Below are positions 30,838-39,010 of a stretch of DNA of 42,174 nucleotides, one piece after another (the first letter of the stretch is position 1; each line of letters begins with the position of its first letter). The DNA comes from Saccharothrix sp. NRRL B-16348 (GTDB lineage Bacteria; Actinomycetota; Actinomycetes; Mycobacteriales; Pseudonocardiaceae), in contig NZ_LGED01000238.1 of assembly GCF_001280085.1 (NCBI RefSeq), positions 1 to 42,174 on the forward strand, given 5' to 3'. The notes under the pieces were generated by a model, which had not been told where the DNA came from, did no database searches, and saw only the letters and a list, made by a program, of their open reading frames with translations. The position numbers and the translations under genes are program-made.

Positions 30838-32654
30838 CCGAATACCGTGATTTCGCGCCCAGGCAACGATTCCGCTCCAACGTAGCCCTGTCACCGGACG
30901 GCACCTCCGTGGCGTACGCCGCCAACTCCGACGGGCAGCACAACCTCTACGTGGCACCGGTGTCCGGCGGCCCGGCACGCAAGATCACCGACTACACCGA
31001 GCACGCCGTGCGGCAGGTCGCGTGGTCGCCGAACGGCCGGGAACTGCTCTACACGGCCGATTTCCAGGGCAACGAGAAGTTCCAGCTGTACCTGGTCGAC
31101 GCCGAGGGCGGCACGGCCCGGCAGCTCACCGACGCGCCAGGGAGCCAGCACGTGCTCGGGTCGTCCATCTTCAGCTTCGACTGCCCGGCGCCGTTCAGCC
31201 CGGACGGGCGCAGCATCGTCTACGCGGGCAACGACCGTGATCCCGCCGTGCAGGACGTGCTGGTCCAAGACCTGGAGACCGGCGCCGTCCGCCGGGTCGA
31301 GTCGGTCGCGGGCACGTTGCTGCACGCCGTGTCGGTGTCCCCGGACGGCCGCTGGCTGCTCACCTCCGGCATGCACAGCAACTCCGACACCGACCTCGGC
31401 CTGGTGGACCTGCACGAGCCGGACGCGCCGCTGTGGGTCGTGACCGGGCACGAGGGCAAGCGGATGCACGTCGGCGGGCCGTGGGCCAGCGACTCGTCCG
31501 GGTTCCTCATGCTGCACGACCGGGGTGGCGAGTTCCGGTCGCTGGGCTCGTACTCCCTGGCCACCGGCTCGGTCAAGGACCTGGTGACGCCGCCGTGGGA
31601 CGTCGAGCAGGTGGTGGCCTCCGGCGCGGTGCGGGCGTGGACGGTCAACGAGGACGGCATCTCGCGGCAGTCCGTGCTGCGGGACGGCGAGCTGGTGACG
31701 TTGCCCGAGCTGCCGGCGGGCGTGATCGAGTCGTTGACGGCGGCGGGCGACGTGCTGGCGTTCCTGCTCGCCACCGGCACCCGGCCGGTGGAGGTCGTCG
31801 TGCTCGACCTGGCCGCGAACGAGCTGCGGTACGTGACGTCCAGCGCGCCGTCGGTCGAGGTCGCGTTCGTCGAACCGGAACTGGTGCGCTACCCGACGCA
31901 CGACGGCCGGGAGGTGCCCGCGTGGGTGTACCGGCCGCGCGGTGGCGGCGTGCGCGGCGTGGTGCTCTCGATCCACGGCGGGCCGGAGTCGCAGGAACGG
32001 CCGAAGTACAACTACGCCGGGCTCTACCAGTACCTGGTGGCTCAGGGGGTCGCGGTGCTCGCGCCGAACGTGCGCGGCTCGACCGGGTACGGCAGGACCT
32101 ACCAGCGGTTGATCCTGCGCGACTTCGGCGGCGCCGAGCTGGGCGACTTCGAGCACGCGGTCAAGTACCTGCACGGTCTGGACTGGGTGGACCCGGCCCG
32201 GATCGGCGTGTGGGGCGGGTCGTACGGCGGCTTCGCCACGCTCTCGTGCCTGTCACGGCTGCCTTCGCTGTGGGCGGTGGGCGTGTCGGTGGTGGGTCCC
32301 TCGAACCTGCTCACGATGGCCCGTTCCGTGCCGGAGACGTGGCGCGCCGAGATCCCCGAGTGGGTCGGCGACCCGGACACCGAGGCCGACTTCCTGCTGG
32401 AACGCTCGCCGATCACCTACGCCGACGCGATCACCGCGCCGTTGTTCGTGATCCAGGGCGCCAACGACCCGCGTGTGGTGAAGGCGGAGAGCGACCAGAT
32501 CGTGGCCGCCCTGCGGAAACGCGGTGTCGACGTGCGGTACGACGTGTACGAGGACGAAGGGCACGGCTTCACCAACCGGGAGAACGAGGTCCAGGCCATG
32601 AGCGACACGGCAGGCTTCCTGCTGGCGCACCTGACCGACGCCGCCGCGAGATAG
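30834..32654 (+). CDS. S9-family prolyl-oligopeptidase-like serine peptidase
   Basis: 606 residues from GTG 30834 with a strong CAGGGGGAGA ribosome-binding site. There is no signal peptide, so it is cytoplasmic. The N-terminal ~330 residues are a TolB/WD40-like propeller with repeated S-P-D-G or S-P-N-G turns. The C-terminal alpha/beta-hydrolase domain has H-G-G-P (oxyanion), W-G-G-S-Y-G-G-F with Ser463, Asp545 in G-A-N-D-P-R and His577 in D-E-G-H-G-F. This is the acylaminoacyl-peptidase/dipeptidyl-peptidase branch of S9, which trims short peptides entering through the propeller. It is expressed with the upstream ArsR-like regulator. Confidence 0.93.
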   Translation: MTEYRDFAPRQRFRSNVALSPDGTSVAYAANSDGQHNLYVAPVSGGPARKITDYTEHAVRQVAWSPNGRELLYTADFQGNEKFQLYLVDAEGGTARQLTDAPGSQHVLGSSIFSFDCPAPFSPDGRSIVYAGNDRDPAVQDVLVQDLETGAVRRVESVAGTLLHAVSVSPDGRWLLTSGMHSNSDTDLGLVDLHEPDAPLWVVTGHEGKRMHVGGPWASDSSGFLMLHDRGGEFRSLGSYSLATGSVKDLVTPPWDVEQVVASGAVRAWTVNEDGISRQSVLRDGELVTLPELPAGVIESLTAAGDVLAFLLATGTRPVEVVVLDLAANELRYVTSSAPSVEVAFVEPELVRYPTHDGREVPAWVYRPRGGGVRGVVLSIHGGPESQERPKYNYAGLYQYLVAQGVAVLAPNVRGSTGYGRTYQRLILRDFGGAELGDFEHAVKYLHGLDWVDPARIGVWGGSYGGFATLSCLSRLPSLWAVGVSVVGPSNLLTMARSVPETWRAEIPEWVGDPDTEADFLLERSPITYADAITAPLFVIQGANDPRVVKAESDQIVAALRKRGVDVRYDVYEDEGHGFTNRENEVQAMSDTAGFLLAHLTDAAAR

Positions 32655-32658
32655 CGAC

Positions 32659-33225
32659 ATGACGACGCGCGGCCTGCTGCTGCTGGACGTGGACGGACCG
32701 CTGAACCCGTACGCCGCGAACCCGCACCGCCGACCCGAGGGTTACCGGACGTTCCGGCACACCCGGCGCGGGACGTGGCACACCGGCCGTGACGCCCGCC
32801 GGTACAAGGGGTTGCGGGTGTGGCTGAACCCGGACCACGGCGGCCTGCTCCGGGCGCTGGCCGACGACACCGGCCTGGAGCTGGTGTGGGCGACGACGTG
32901 GATGCACCTGGCGAACACGCTCGTCGCGCCCGCCATCGGCCTGCCCGAGTTGCCGGTGATCGAGTTCCCGGAGACCGATTTCGACCGCGACGACGGGTGG
33001 CTGCCCGACGGGAACTGGAAGTGGCGGGCCGTCGCCGCGTTCGCCGGCGGCCGGCCATTGGCATGGCTCGACGACGAGCACGACCAAGGGCACCACGAGG
33101 TTCGGGCGTGGTTCGACCGGGAACGGGAGGGCGTGCCGACCAACCTGTGCCACGTCGACCCGCGTCGCGGCCTGCGGACGGAGCACTTGGACGACATCCG
33201 GTCGTGGGCCGCCACGATCCGGTAG
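32659..33225 (+). CDS. HAD-like hydrolase domain protein
   Basis: 188 residues starting 4 bases after the peptidase stop, so probably in the same transcript. It starts with L-L-L-L-D-V-D-G-P-L-N-P-Y, the D-x-D-G motif I of HAD phosphatases. Motif II may be the T-T-W in V-W-A-T-T-W-M, and motif IV/III D-D-E-H-D (about residues 136-140) supplies acidic metal ligands. It lacks a large cap. Similar short proteins in actinomycetes are annotated as HAD-like or hypothetical; the substrate is unknown. Both reading-frame ends are well defined. Confidence 0.75.
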   Translation: MTTRGLLLLDVDGPLNPYAANPHRRPEGYRTFRHTRRGTWHTGRDARRYKGLRVWLNPDHGGLLRALADDTGLELVWATTWMHLANTLVAPAIGLPELPVIEFPETDFDRDDGWLPDGNWKWRAVAAFAGGRPLAWLDDEHDQGHHEVRAWFDREREGVPTNLCHVDPRRGLRTEHLDDIRSWAATIR

Positions 33226-33232
33226 GACCGCC

Positions 33233-33245
33233 GTCCACAGTGGAC
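33233..33245. repeat. Palindrome GTCCACAGTGGAC, copy 1
   Basis: A 13-bp odd palindrome 7 bp after the HAD gene stop, part of a 15-bp one. The same 13 bases recur at 38331-38343. A second palindrome, GTGGAGCGCTCCAC (33251-33264), follows at once. It may be a small hairpin or an operator for the SGNH gene. Confidence 0.6.
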
Positions 33246-33308
33246 GTCACGTGGAGCGCTCCACCGCACGGTAGCCTGGGTGGTCGGACCAGGCGGGAAG
33301 GGGTCGAC

Positions 33309-34205
33309 GTGCCGGGACTTCGGCGAGTCGCGCTGATCGGGGCGCTGCTGGCGGTGCTCGCGGCGTGCACCGGGACACCCACCACGAGCACCACGACGGC
33401 GACGGAACCGTCCACCGACGCACCGCCCGTCGAACGCGTGTACGTGTCGTTGGGCGACTCCTACGCGACGGGCTACCGGCCCGCGGGCGCGGCGGCGGGC
33501 ACCGGGCGGGACGGCTTCGCCTACCTCGTCGCCGAGCGGTCCGACCTGCGGTTGATCAACCTCGCGTGCAGCGGCGCCACGTCCGCGCAGCTGCGCGCCG
33601 AGCCCGGCTGCGCGCCCGGCAACCGCGGCCCCGACGCGCCCGACCCCGCCGGCCGCACCCAGCTCGACGCCGCCGTGCAGGCGCTGCGCGAGCACCAGGG
33701 CCGGATCGGCCTGGTGACCGTGGTGATCGGCGGCAACGACCTCGCGCCGTGCGTGCAGGCGCAGGACGCGTTGGCGTGCGCGTCGCAGGCCGTGGCCGCC
33801 GTCCGGACCAACCTGGCGGCCACCCTGCCCGCCCTGCGCGAAGCCGCCGGCGACGCGCCGATCGTCGGCCTGACCTACCCGGACGTCTTCCTCGGCGCGT
33901 GGGTCTCCCCCGCGTTCCCGAACGGCCAGGACCTCGCCCGCCTGTCGGTGTTCCTGTTCCGCGACTTCTTCAACGCGGCCCTCAAGTCCGAGTACGAGAA
34001 GGTCGGGGCGGAGTTCGTCGACGTCACCGCCACGACCGGCGGCTACGGCCCGTTGACGGAGATCACCCAGGACCCGGCCTACGGCTCGATCCCCACCCCG
34101 GTGGCGAAGGTCTGCGCCCTGACGTACTTCTGCGACCACACCGACGTGCACCCCACGCCGGCGGGCCACGAGGCCATCGCCTCCGCCGTGCTCGCGAGCC
34201 GTTAG
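33309..34205 (+). CDS. SGNH/GDSL-hydrolase lipoprotein
   Basis: 298 residues from GTG 33309 with a GGAAGGGG ribosome-binding site. A short signal peptide ends in the lipobox L-A-A-C (Cys20), so the mature protein is anchored to the outer face of the membrane. After a Thr-rich linker the SGNH fold shows block I G-D-S-Y-A-T-G with nucleophile Ser51, block II around C-S-G-A-T, block III G-G-N-D and block V D-V-H-P with His281. Six cysteines in the mature domain suggest disulfides as in streptomycete SGNH lipases. An esterase or lipase is likely; the substrate is unknown. Its stop interlocks with the stop of the opposite gene (4-bp overlap). Confidence 0.9.
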   Translation: MPGLRRVALIGALLAVLAACTGTPTTSTTTATEPSTDAPPVERVYVSLGDSYATGYRPAGAAAGTGRDGFAYLVAERSDLRLINLACSGATSAQLRAEPGCAPGNRGPDAPDPAGRTQLDAAVQALREHQGRIGLVTVVIGGNDLAPCVQAQDALACASQAVAAVRTNLAATLPALREAAGDAPIVGLTYPDVFLGAWVSPAFPNGQDLARLSVFLFRDFFNAALKSEYEKVGAEFVDVTATTGGYGPLTEITQDPAYGSIPTPVAKVCALTYFCDHTDVHPTPAGHEAIASAVLASR

Positions 34206-35149
34206 CCCGGACGTCCGCCGAACGCCGCCCGCACCCTCCGCCCGGCCAACCGCACCGGCTCGACCACCGACACGCGCACCCACCGCGCCGGCGTCACCAC
34301 GACGGCACGCCACACGTGCCCGATCGCCCGGCCGACGGGCGCCAGCACCACCCGGTAGACCCACCGGACCGGCGGCACGACCACCGCGCGGAACACCCGC
34401 GCCAGCAGCCGCCAAGCCCAGACCAGCGCGCCCCCGAACACCGCCAGCCCTCGCCCCACCAGGCGGAACGCCCAGATCAGCGCCCGAACGAAGAGCCGCG
34501 CCAGCCACCAGAGCGCCCGCGCGCCCCGCACGACCACTTCGCGCCACAACCACCCCACGGGCCGCACGACGAGCGTCCGCCAACACCAGGCCAGCGGCTT
34601 CAGCACCACCACCAGCAGCACCCGCCCGACCGCGCCCACGGCCCAGCGCACGAAGTCCTCCACCGCCACGTCCGCCACCCGCAGCCAACGGCCGACCGGC
34701 GCGAACACCCGTCCCAACCCTCGACCCGCGGGCCGCAGCACGGCCCTGAGCACCCACCGCACCGCGGCGCCCAACGCCGCGAACCCGCGCCCCACCACAT
34801 CGGCGACCACCCGCAGCACCACCCCCAGCGGCCTGAACACGTACCGCGCCAGCACCCCGCCGAACCACCGCAGCCCGGCACCCACCACACGCGCCACCCA
34901 CCGCAGCGCGTCCCCGAGCGGCGCGAACACCCACCGCCACACGAACCGGCCGACCGCGCGAACCGCGACCCAGACCCACCTCGCCACGACCGCCAACGGA
35001 CGCAGCACGAACCGCCGCACCACCCGGCCGACCACCTTGAGCCACTCCCACGCCAACCGCACCGGCACCACGACCACCACGGCCACCGCACGCGCAACCC
35101 ACAGCGCCCAACGCGGCGGCTGCTGCTCCTCGATCTCGCTCACTCCCAT
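34202..35149 (-). CDS. Arg/Val/Trp-rich repetitive helical protein of unknown function
   Basis: 315 residues, composed mostly of Val, Arg, Ala, Leu, Trp and Gly, with few acids or polar uncharged residues. Proline-led turns (R-P-L, A-P-L-G, R-P-A-G, A-P-V-G, K-P-L-A, R-P-V-G, P-P-V-R, A-P-V-G, T-P-A-R, E-P-V-R) break it into helices with arginines at regular steps, often near 11 residues apart. No canonical transmembrane segment stays free of arginine, so I picture a string of amphipathic, cationic helices lying on the membrane. I recognise no family. The opposite strand is a low-complexity Pro/His/Arg frame and not a credible gene. It converges on the SGNH lipoprotein, with stops overlapping. 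Confidence 0.6.
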   Translation of the reverse strand: MGVSEIEEQQPPRWALWVARAVAVVVVVPVRLAWEWLKVVGRVVRRFVLRPLAVVARWVWVAVRAVGRFVWRWVFAPLGDALRWVARVVGAGLRWFGGVLARYVFRPLGVVLRVVADVVGRGFAALGAAVRWVLRAVLRPAGRGLGRVFAPVGRWLRVADVAVEDFVRWAVGAVGRVLLVVVLKPLAWCWRTLVVRPVGWLWREVVVRGARALWWLARLFVRALIWAFRLVGRGLAVFGGALVWAWRLLARVFRAVVVPPVRWVYRVVLAPVGRAIGHVWRAVVVTPARWVRVSVVEPVRLAGRRVRAAFGGRPG

Positions 35150-35352
35150 TCGACGCAGCAGGACGGCATCCGGTGCCGCACCACCAGCCCACCGTCACCG
35201 CGCGGGTTCGCCCGCTGCCGGAACTTCGAGAACGGCGATAACTATGCGATTACGGTTGCGTCGTTCCTGAAACGAAATCCGGTGCAGCTTCGCAGATATT
35301 CGACCGACGCCGAATACAGCGGCCACGAACGGGTGAAACCGCCGAACCGACG

Positions 35353-35413
35353 TTGACCCGCGTCTGCCCGCGGAGAATTCTGATGAGACGAAGATAAGCC
35401 GATCTTCGATCGG
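35353..35413 (+). promoter_or_regulatory. Putative promoter/leader of the small DUF1036 cluster
   Basis: In the 274-bp gap 35150-35423, a TTGACC (35353-35358) and AATTCT (35376-35381) are 17 bp apart. A CCGATC-TTC-GATCGG hairpin (35399-35413) partly covers the GGAGGAG ribosome-binding site (35412-35418) of the next gene and could limit translation. The rest of the gap shows nothing clear. Confidence 0.4.
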
Positions 35414-35423
35414 AGGAGCTGAG

Positions 35424-35672
35424 ATGACAAACGGGCCGGATCCTCATCGTGACTTCGTCATCGAGGACGAAAGCTATCAAGAAGGCGCCGGCCGGCGCCC
35501 CGAAGGTGCCGGGTATGCCACCGAAGACCAAGGCACCGACTACCCGATCGGCGAACACCGGAAGACGGCCGGCGGCACCGCCGGTTACACCGACGAACCG
35601 ACCGCTGACACGCTGGAGTCGGTGGCCGCACCGCTCCGCGTGCGTTTTGGCACTCAAGGAGGCGGCAGATGA
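35424..35672 (+). CDS. Small acidic protein of unknown function (82 aa)
   Basis: 82 residues from ATG 35424 with a very good GGAGGAG site upstream. It is hydrophilic, acidic and Gly/Thr/Glu-rich (I-E-D-E-S-Y-Q-E-G-A-G, A-T-E-D-Q-G-T-D-Y), probably unstructured, with no cysteine and no membrane segment. It resembles nothing I can name. Its stop overlaps the start of the DUF1036 gene (ATGA), so the two are made together. Confidence 0.6.
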   Translation: MTNGPDPHRDFVIEDESYQEGAGRRPEGAGYATEDQGTDYPIGEHRKTAGGTAGYTDEPTADTLESVAAPLRVRFGTQGGGR

Positions 35673-36016
35673 GCTGGGATGTGCATTTCATCAACGGATA
35701 CTCGCGGCGCGTCCAGGTGGCGATCGCATTCAAGGAGAACGGGTGCAGCCAGTACGGTCGCCCTTGGGGAACGCGCGGCTGGTGGGTGATCAATCCCGGC
35801 GGCGAAGTCTACGTGCTGGACACCAACAACAGATACTTCTACTACTACGCCGAAGCGACCGACGGCAGCAGGCTCTGGGCGAGCCCCGAAGGGCCTTTCG
35901 TGCCCGTGCTCCAGGCGGCGTTCGACTCGTGCATCGACATCGGCTCCACGGCGGCACGGAACGTCGGCATGCGACAGCGGGACCTCGAAGTGAACAACCG
36001 GTGGCGCCTGGTGTGA
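35669..36016 (+). CDS. DUF1036-type small protein
   Basis: 115 residues from ATG 35669. The pattern V-H-F-I-N-x-x-S-R-R-V-Q-V-A-I-A-F, then R-G-W-W-V-I-N-P-G-G, then R-Y-F-Y-Y-Y-A-E-A-x-D-G-S fits DUF1036, a compact beta-sandwich-like domain found in short bacterial proteins of unknown function. There is no signal peptide, unlike many DUF1036 proteins. The two cysteines (in N-G-C-S-Q and D-S-C-I-D) could pair. It is coupled to the acidic gene upstream; 125 bp separate it from the next gene. Confidence 0.65.
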   Translation: MSWDVHFINGYSRRVQVAIAFKENGCSQYGRPWGTRGWWVINPGGEVYVLDTNNRYFYYYAEATDGSRLWASPEGPFVPVLQAAFDSCIDIGSTAARNVGMRQRDLEVNNRWRLV

Positions 36017-36141
36017 CCGGCGTTCGCACTCGCTGATCAACCGCCGCCCACCACGACGGATACTTCTCCCGGTGCTGCTGGATGAGCAGCACTGCCCGTT
36101 GCCGCACCGCAACCGAGTGCCGTGACGTCCTTGGAGGAGTG

Positions 36142-36756
36142 TTGACGTTCAGCGAGTTCATGCGGGTTTCGACGATCGAGCAGGCGACGATCGACCGGTT
36201 CGCCGGTCAGGTGCCCGCCGAAGTGGTCGACATGTGGCGGGTGCACGGCGCCGGTTACGCGGGGGACTTCTACTTCCGCGTCGTCGATCCGGCACGGGCC
36301 GCGCTGATGCTCGACGGCGTGGTCGGACTGCCGGACAACTCGACCGTGCTGTTCACCACCGGCCTCGGCGACGTCATCTTCCACGTGAACGGCACGTTCC
36401 TGGTCATCAAGTTCCGCTTCGGCGTGATCGACCTGGTGCCCGTGGGCACGTCGTTCGGCGACCTCGTCGCGATGATGGAACGACCGGAGAACCGCGGGCC
36501 CGTGTTCGAATGGGACCCCTACCCCACCGTGGTCGCGACACACCGGGAGGGCGCACCGTCGTTCGAGCAGTGCTACGGCTTCGTGCCGCTGCTCGCCCTC
36601 GGTGGGCCCGCCCGCGAGGAGAACCTGGCGCTCGTCGGCCTGTACGAGCACATCGCGTTGATCGTCCAGCTGGCTGGGGTGCCGCAGCTGCGCGGCTTCC
36701 TCCCGTCAGGACCGCCAGAATCCGCCGGCGGCAAAGCGCACCAGCCGCACAGCTGA
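36142..36756 (+). CDS. Tdi1/DUF1851 (GAD-like) immunity-type domain protein
   Basis: 204 residues from TTG 36142, chosen because GGAGG at 36133-36137 lies four bases before it; ATG 36160 is the alternative. The sequence shows the GAD-related/DUF1851 layout: F-S-E-F-M near the start, I-D-R-F-A-G-Q-V-P-A-E-V-V-D-M-W-R-V-H-G, then F-Y-F-R-V-V-D-P, a strand T-V-L-F-T-T-G-L-G-D-V-I-F, and Y-G-F-V-P-L-L-A-L-G-G at the C-terminal part. Members include Tdi1, the immunity protein to a type VI DNase effector, and SUKH-like immunity relatives. No toxin gene is next to it, so it may be an orphan immunity or scaffold protein. Confidence 0.65.
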   Translation: MTFSEFMRVSTIEQATIDRFAGQVPAEVVDMWRVHGAGYAGDFYFRVVDPARAALMLDGVVGLPDNSTVLFTTGLGDVIFHVNGTFLVIKFRFGVIDLVPVGTSFGDLVAMMERPENRGPVFEWDPYPTVVATHREGAPSFEQCYGFVPLLALGGPAREENLALVGLYEHIALIVQLAGVPQLRGFLPSGPPESAGGKAHQPHS

Positions 36757-36780
36757 CACCGCAAGAGCCGGGCTACCGGA

Positions 36781-38291
36781 TCACGGCACGAACCCGACCA
36801 CCGGCCCGGGGCGTTCACGGCTGCCCGGCACACCGATCACCAACGCACCCGGCGCGGGTGTGAAGCGGGCGTCCAGACCGTGTGGCGAACCGGCGATCGG
36901 TGGGAGCGCGGTGGTGACGGGGGCGCTGCCGTCCAAGCCCTGCGCGGTAACGGTAAGGCTGCCTGAAGGGGTCGCGCACAGTCGCACGAAGCGGGTCGCG
37001 GTCGTGGCGGCGGCACGGGTCAGCGGGCAGCCCGCCACGTCGAGCGGCACGGCGCGGCCGGTGGTGGGTTGATGGCGTGCACCGGCGCGTCACGGGAGCG
37101 GTCGCGCAGGACGGGGGCCGGGCCGAACTCCACGTCCACCGCCGCGGGTGGGTCGACCAGTCGGGTCAGGCGGCCTGAACCGACGTCCACCAGCACGTCC
37201 GGTGACGGCCCGGACAGCCGCACGTGGGCCACCGAGCCGTCGGTGGTCGTCACGACCTCCGCACCCCGCTCGGCCGTGACGTCGTGCCGCCACCGCTCGT
37301 GCCCGGTGTCCTCGGCCAGCCCGACCACGGTGAGGCGGTCGTCGCACCACACCGCCACGGTCACCCCGGCCGGACCCGTGCCCGCCACGGACGCCCGGCA
37401 CCCGTCGGGTTGCCGCCACCGCCAACGCTCCTCGCCGGTCCCCTGGTCGTCGGCCGAGACGCCGCCGCTGTCCGCCGTCAACACCGCGGTGGCGCCGACG
37501 AACAGGTTCACGTCGAGGTCGCGTCCCTTCATCGCCCGCTCGAACCGCGGCGTGCCGGTGTCGGCGTCCAAGGCGACCAGGAGGCGTCGCGGCGGCTGCC
37601 GATCGCGGTCGAACAGCGCCAGCACCGACCGCCGGTCCGGTGACGCGGACACCGACAGCAGCAACGCGCCGGACCTCGCGTAACGCCACTGCGGCCGACC
37701 GTCCGCGCCGTCGAGCCCGACCACCGCGCCGTCCTCCGTGCCGACGGCCACGCCGTGCCCGGCCGCCACCACGCCCACCAACCGTGCCGGGGGCTGCCAC
37801 TTCCACCGCTTCGTGCCGGCCAGCTCCACCACCGGACGCGGCGGTTCGGCCCACGCGCCGCGCACCTCCGACCGCACGGCCGCGGCCTCGACCACACCCG
37901 GCGCGACCACCGCCGCACCGACCACGACGACCGCACCCAGCACCCCGAGCGGACGCACCCGCCACGACCCGGCCGAGAGTCCGCCCACCGCGACGGCCAA
38001 CGCGCCGACGGCCAGCAAGGGCAGGTCCGCCTCGGGCAGCCCGTGCGCGACGTCGGCCCCGACCGCCACCGCCGCGAGGACGAACACCACGCCCGCGAGC
38101 GCGACACCCACCCACCGCCGACCGGCGATCACGAGGTACGCGGCCACCCCGACGGCGACGACGAACACCAGGAACGGGTAGTCGATCACCTCGACCCGGG
38201 CGCGCTCGCGCGGCACGAACAACGACACCAAGGCGCACCCGGCACCCGCGACGACCATGTACCGCAACACAGCACTGCGACGCGACCGCAC
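36781..38291 (-). pseudogene. Membrane-anchored PQQ-like beta-propeller protein, interrupted by a frameshift
   Basis: From GTG 38291 the frame encodes about four or five membrane helices (residues 9-135) and then a PQQ/WD-like propeller with repeats such as G-V-A-V-G-T-E-D-G-A-V-V-G-L-D-G and L-V-A-L-D-A-D-T-G-T-P-R-F-E. At about 37040-37065 the frame shifts and stops at 37020. The continuation is in another frame, V-P-L-D-V-A-G-C-P-L-T-R to the stop at 36781 (about 89 residues ending V-V-G-F-V-P), with plausible blade sequence. A one-base loss (or two-base gain) in the GC-rich run near R-D-A-P-V-H would explain it. It is either a recent frameshift mutation or a sequencing error; the rest looks well conserved. 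Its function is unknown. Confidence 0.7.
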
Positions 38292-38330
38292 GCCCGCCCG
38301 TTCCCCGCACCCCGGTCGCCGGCAGGTCTA

Positions 38331-38343
38331 GTCCACAGTGGAC
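38331..38343. repeat. Palindrome GTCCACAGTGGAC, copy 2
   Basis: Identical 13 bases to 33233-33245, in the 66-bp gap between the frameshifted propeller gene and the next minus-strand gene. Confidence 0.6.
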
Positions 38344-38357
38344 GGCGAGCCGGCCGA

Positions 38358-38999
38358 TCAGTCGAGCCGGCGTAGGGCGTCCGCGGTCAGCAGGTCGGCG
38401 GCCTCGTCCCAGCCCGCCTGATCGGCCGCCGTGGCATCGCCGTCCGCCGTCCGGGCGATCTTCGCGAACACCTCGGGGTGCTCCGCGATCCCGGTGTCGT
38501 GCCCGGCGTAGCGCAGGAGGGTGTTCGCGGCGTGGTAGCGGACCAGGTACTCCGGGTCGCGGACCGCCTGGCCGAGCGCCTCGATCAACCGAGGGGTCGG
38601 TGGGAAGTCGGCGAGGGCGATCGCGGCGTCGAGCCGGATGCCCTTCCACGCGCCCGAGGCCAGGAAGGAGACCAGCGGGTCGGCCCACGAGTCGTCACCG
38701 GTCAGCACGTGCAACGCCTGCGCCACGCGGATCTGGAACGTCCCCGCCGCGCCCGGCGCCACACCACGCAGCAGCGCCACCGCCCCGTCGGGCGCCTTCC
38801 CCTCGGCGGCGAGCGCGACGATCGACTGGGCGGCCACCGGGTCACCGGCTTTGACGCCCGCCGCCACCATGCGCGCCACCTCGTCCGGCGCGGTCTCGGC
38901 CAGGTCGAGCAGGCGGGTGAACTCGGGCCCGTCGTGCGCGACCGAGTAAGGATCGCCGAACACGCGTCGCCGCCACCTGATCCACCCAGCGGTGCCCAT
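38358..38999 (-). CDS. HEAT-repeat-like helical protein of unknown function
   Basis: 213 residues from ATG 38999 (AAAGGG a few bases upstream). It is almost all helical, with repeat-like segments: A-V-A-L-L-R-G-V, R-V-A-Q-A-L-H-V-L, I-R-L-D-A-A-I-A-L-A-D-F, L-V-R-Y-H-A-A-N-T-L-L-R-Y. These look like HEAT/armadillo-type repeats used for protein binding. It starts 11 bp after the preceding minus-strand gene and is probably the last of a three-gene unit led by the carboxymuconolactone decarboxylase. No catalytic motif is seen. Confidence 0.65.
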   Translation of the reverse strand: MGTAGWIRWRRRVFGDPYSVAHDGPEFTRLLDLAETAPDEVARMVAAGVKAGDPVAAQSIVALAAEGKAPDGAVALLRGVAPGAAGTFQIRVAQALHVLTGDDSWADPLVSFLASGAWKGIRLDAAIALADFPPTPRLIEALGQAVRDPEYLVRYHAANTLLRYAGHDTGIAEHPEVFAKIARTADGDATAADQAGWDEAADLLTADALRRLD

Positions 39000-39010
39000 G
39001 AGCAGCCCTT

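Noticed and set aside
33365..35356. A 663-codon plus-strand frame through the SGNH gene and the Arg/Val/Trp repeat gene
   Set aside because: Most of it is Pro/His/Arg/Gln low complexity, there is no sensible start, and it is out of frame with the SGNH gene.
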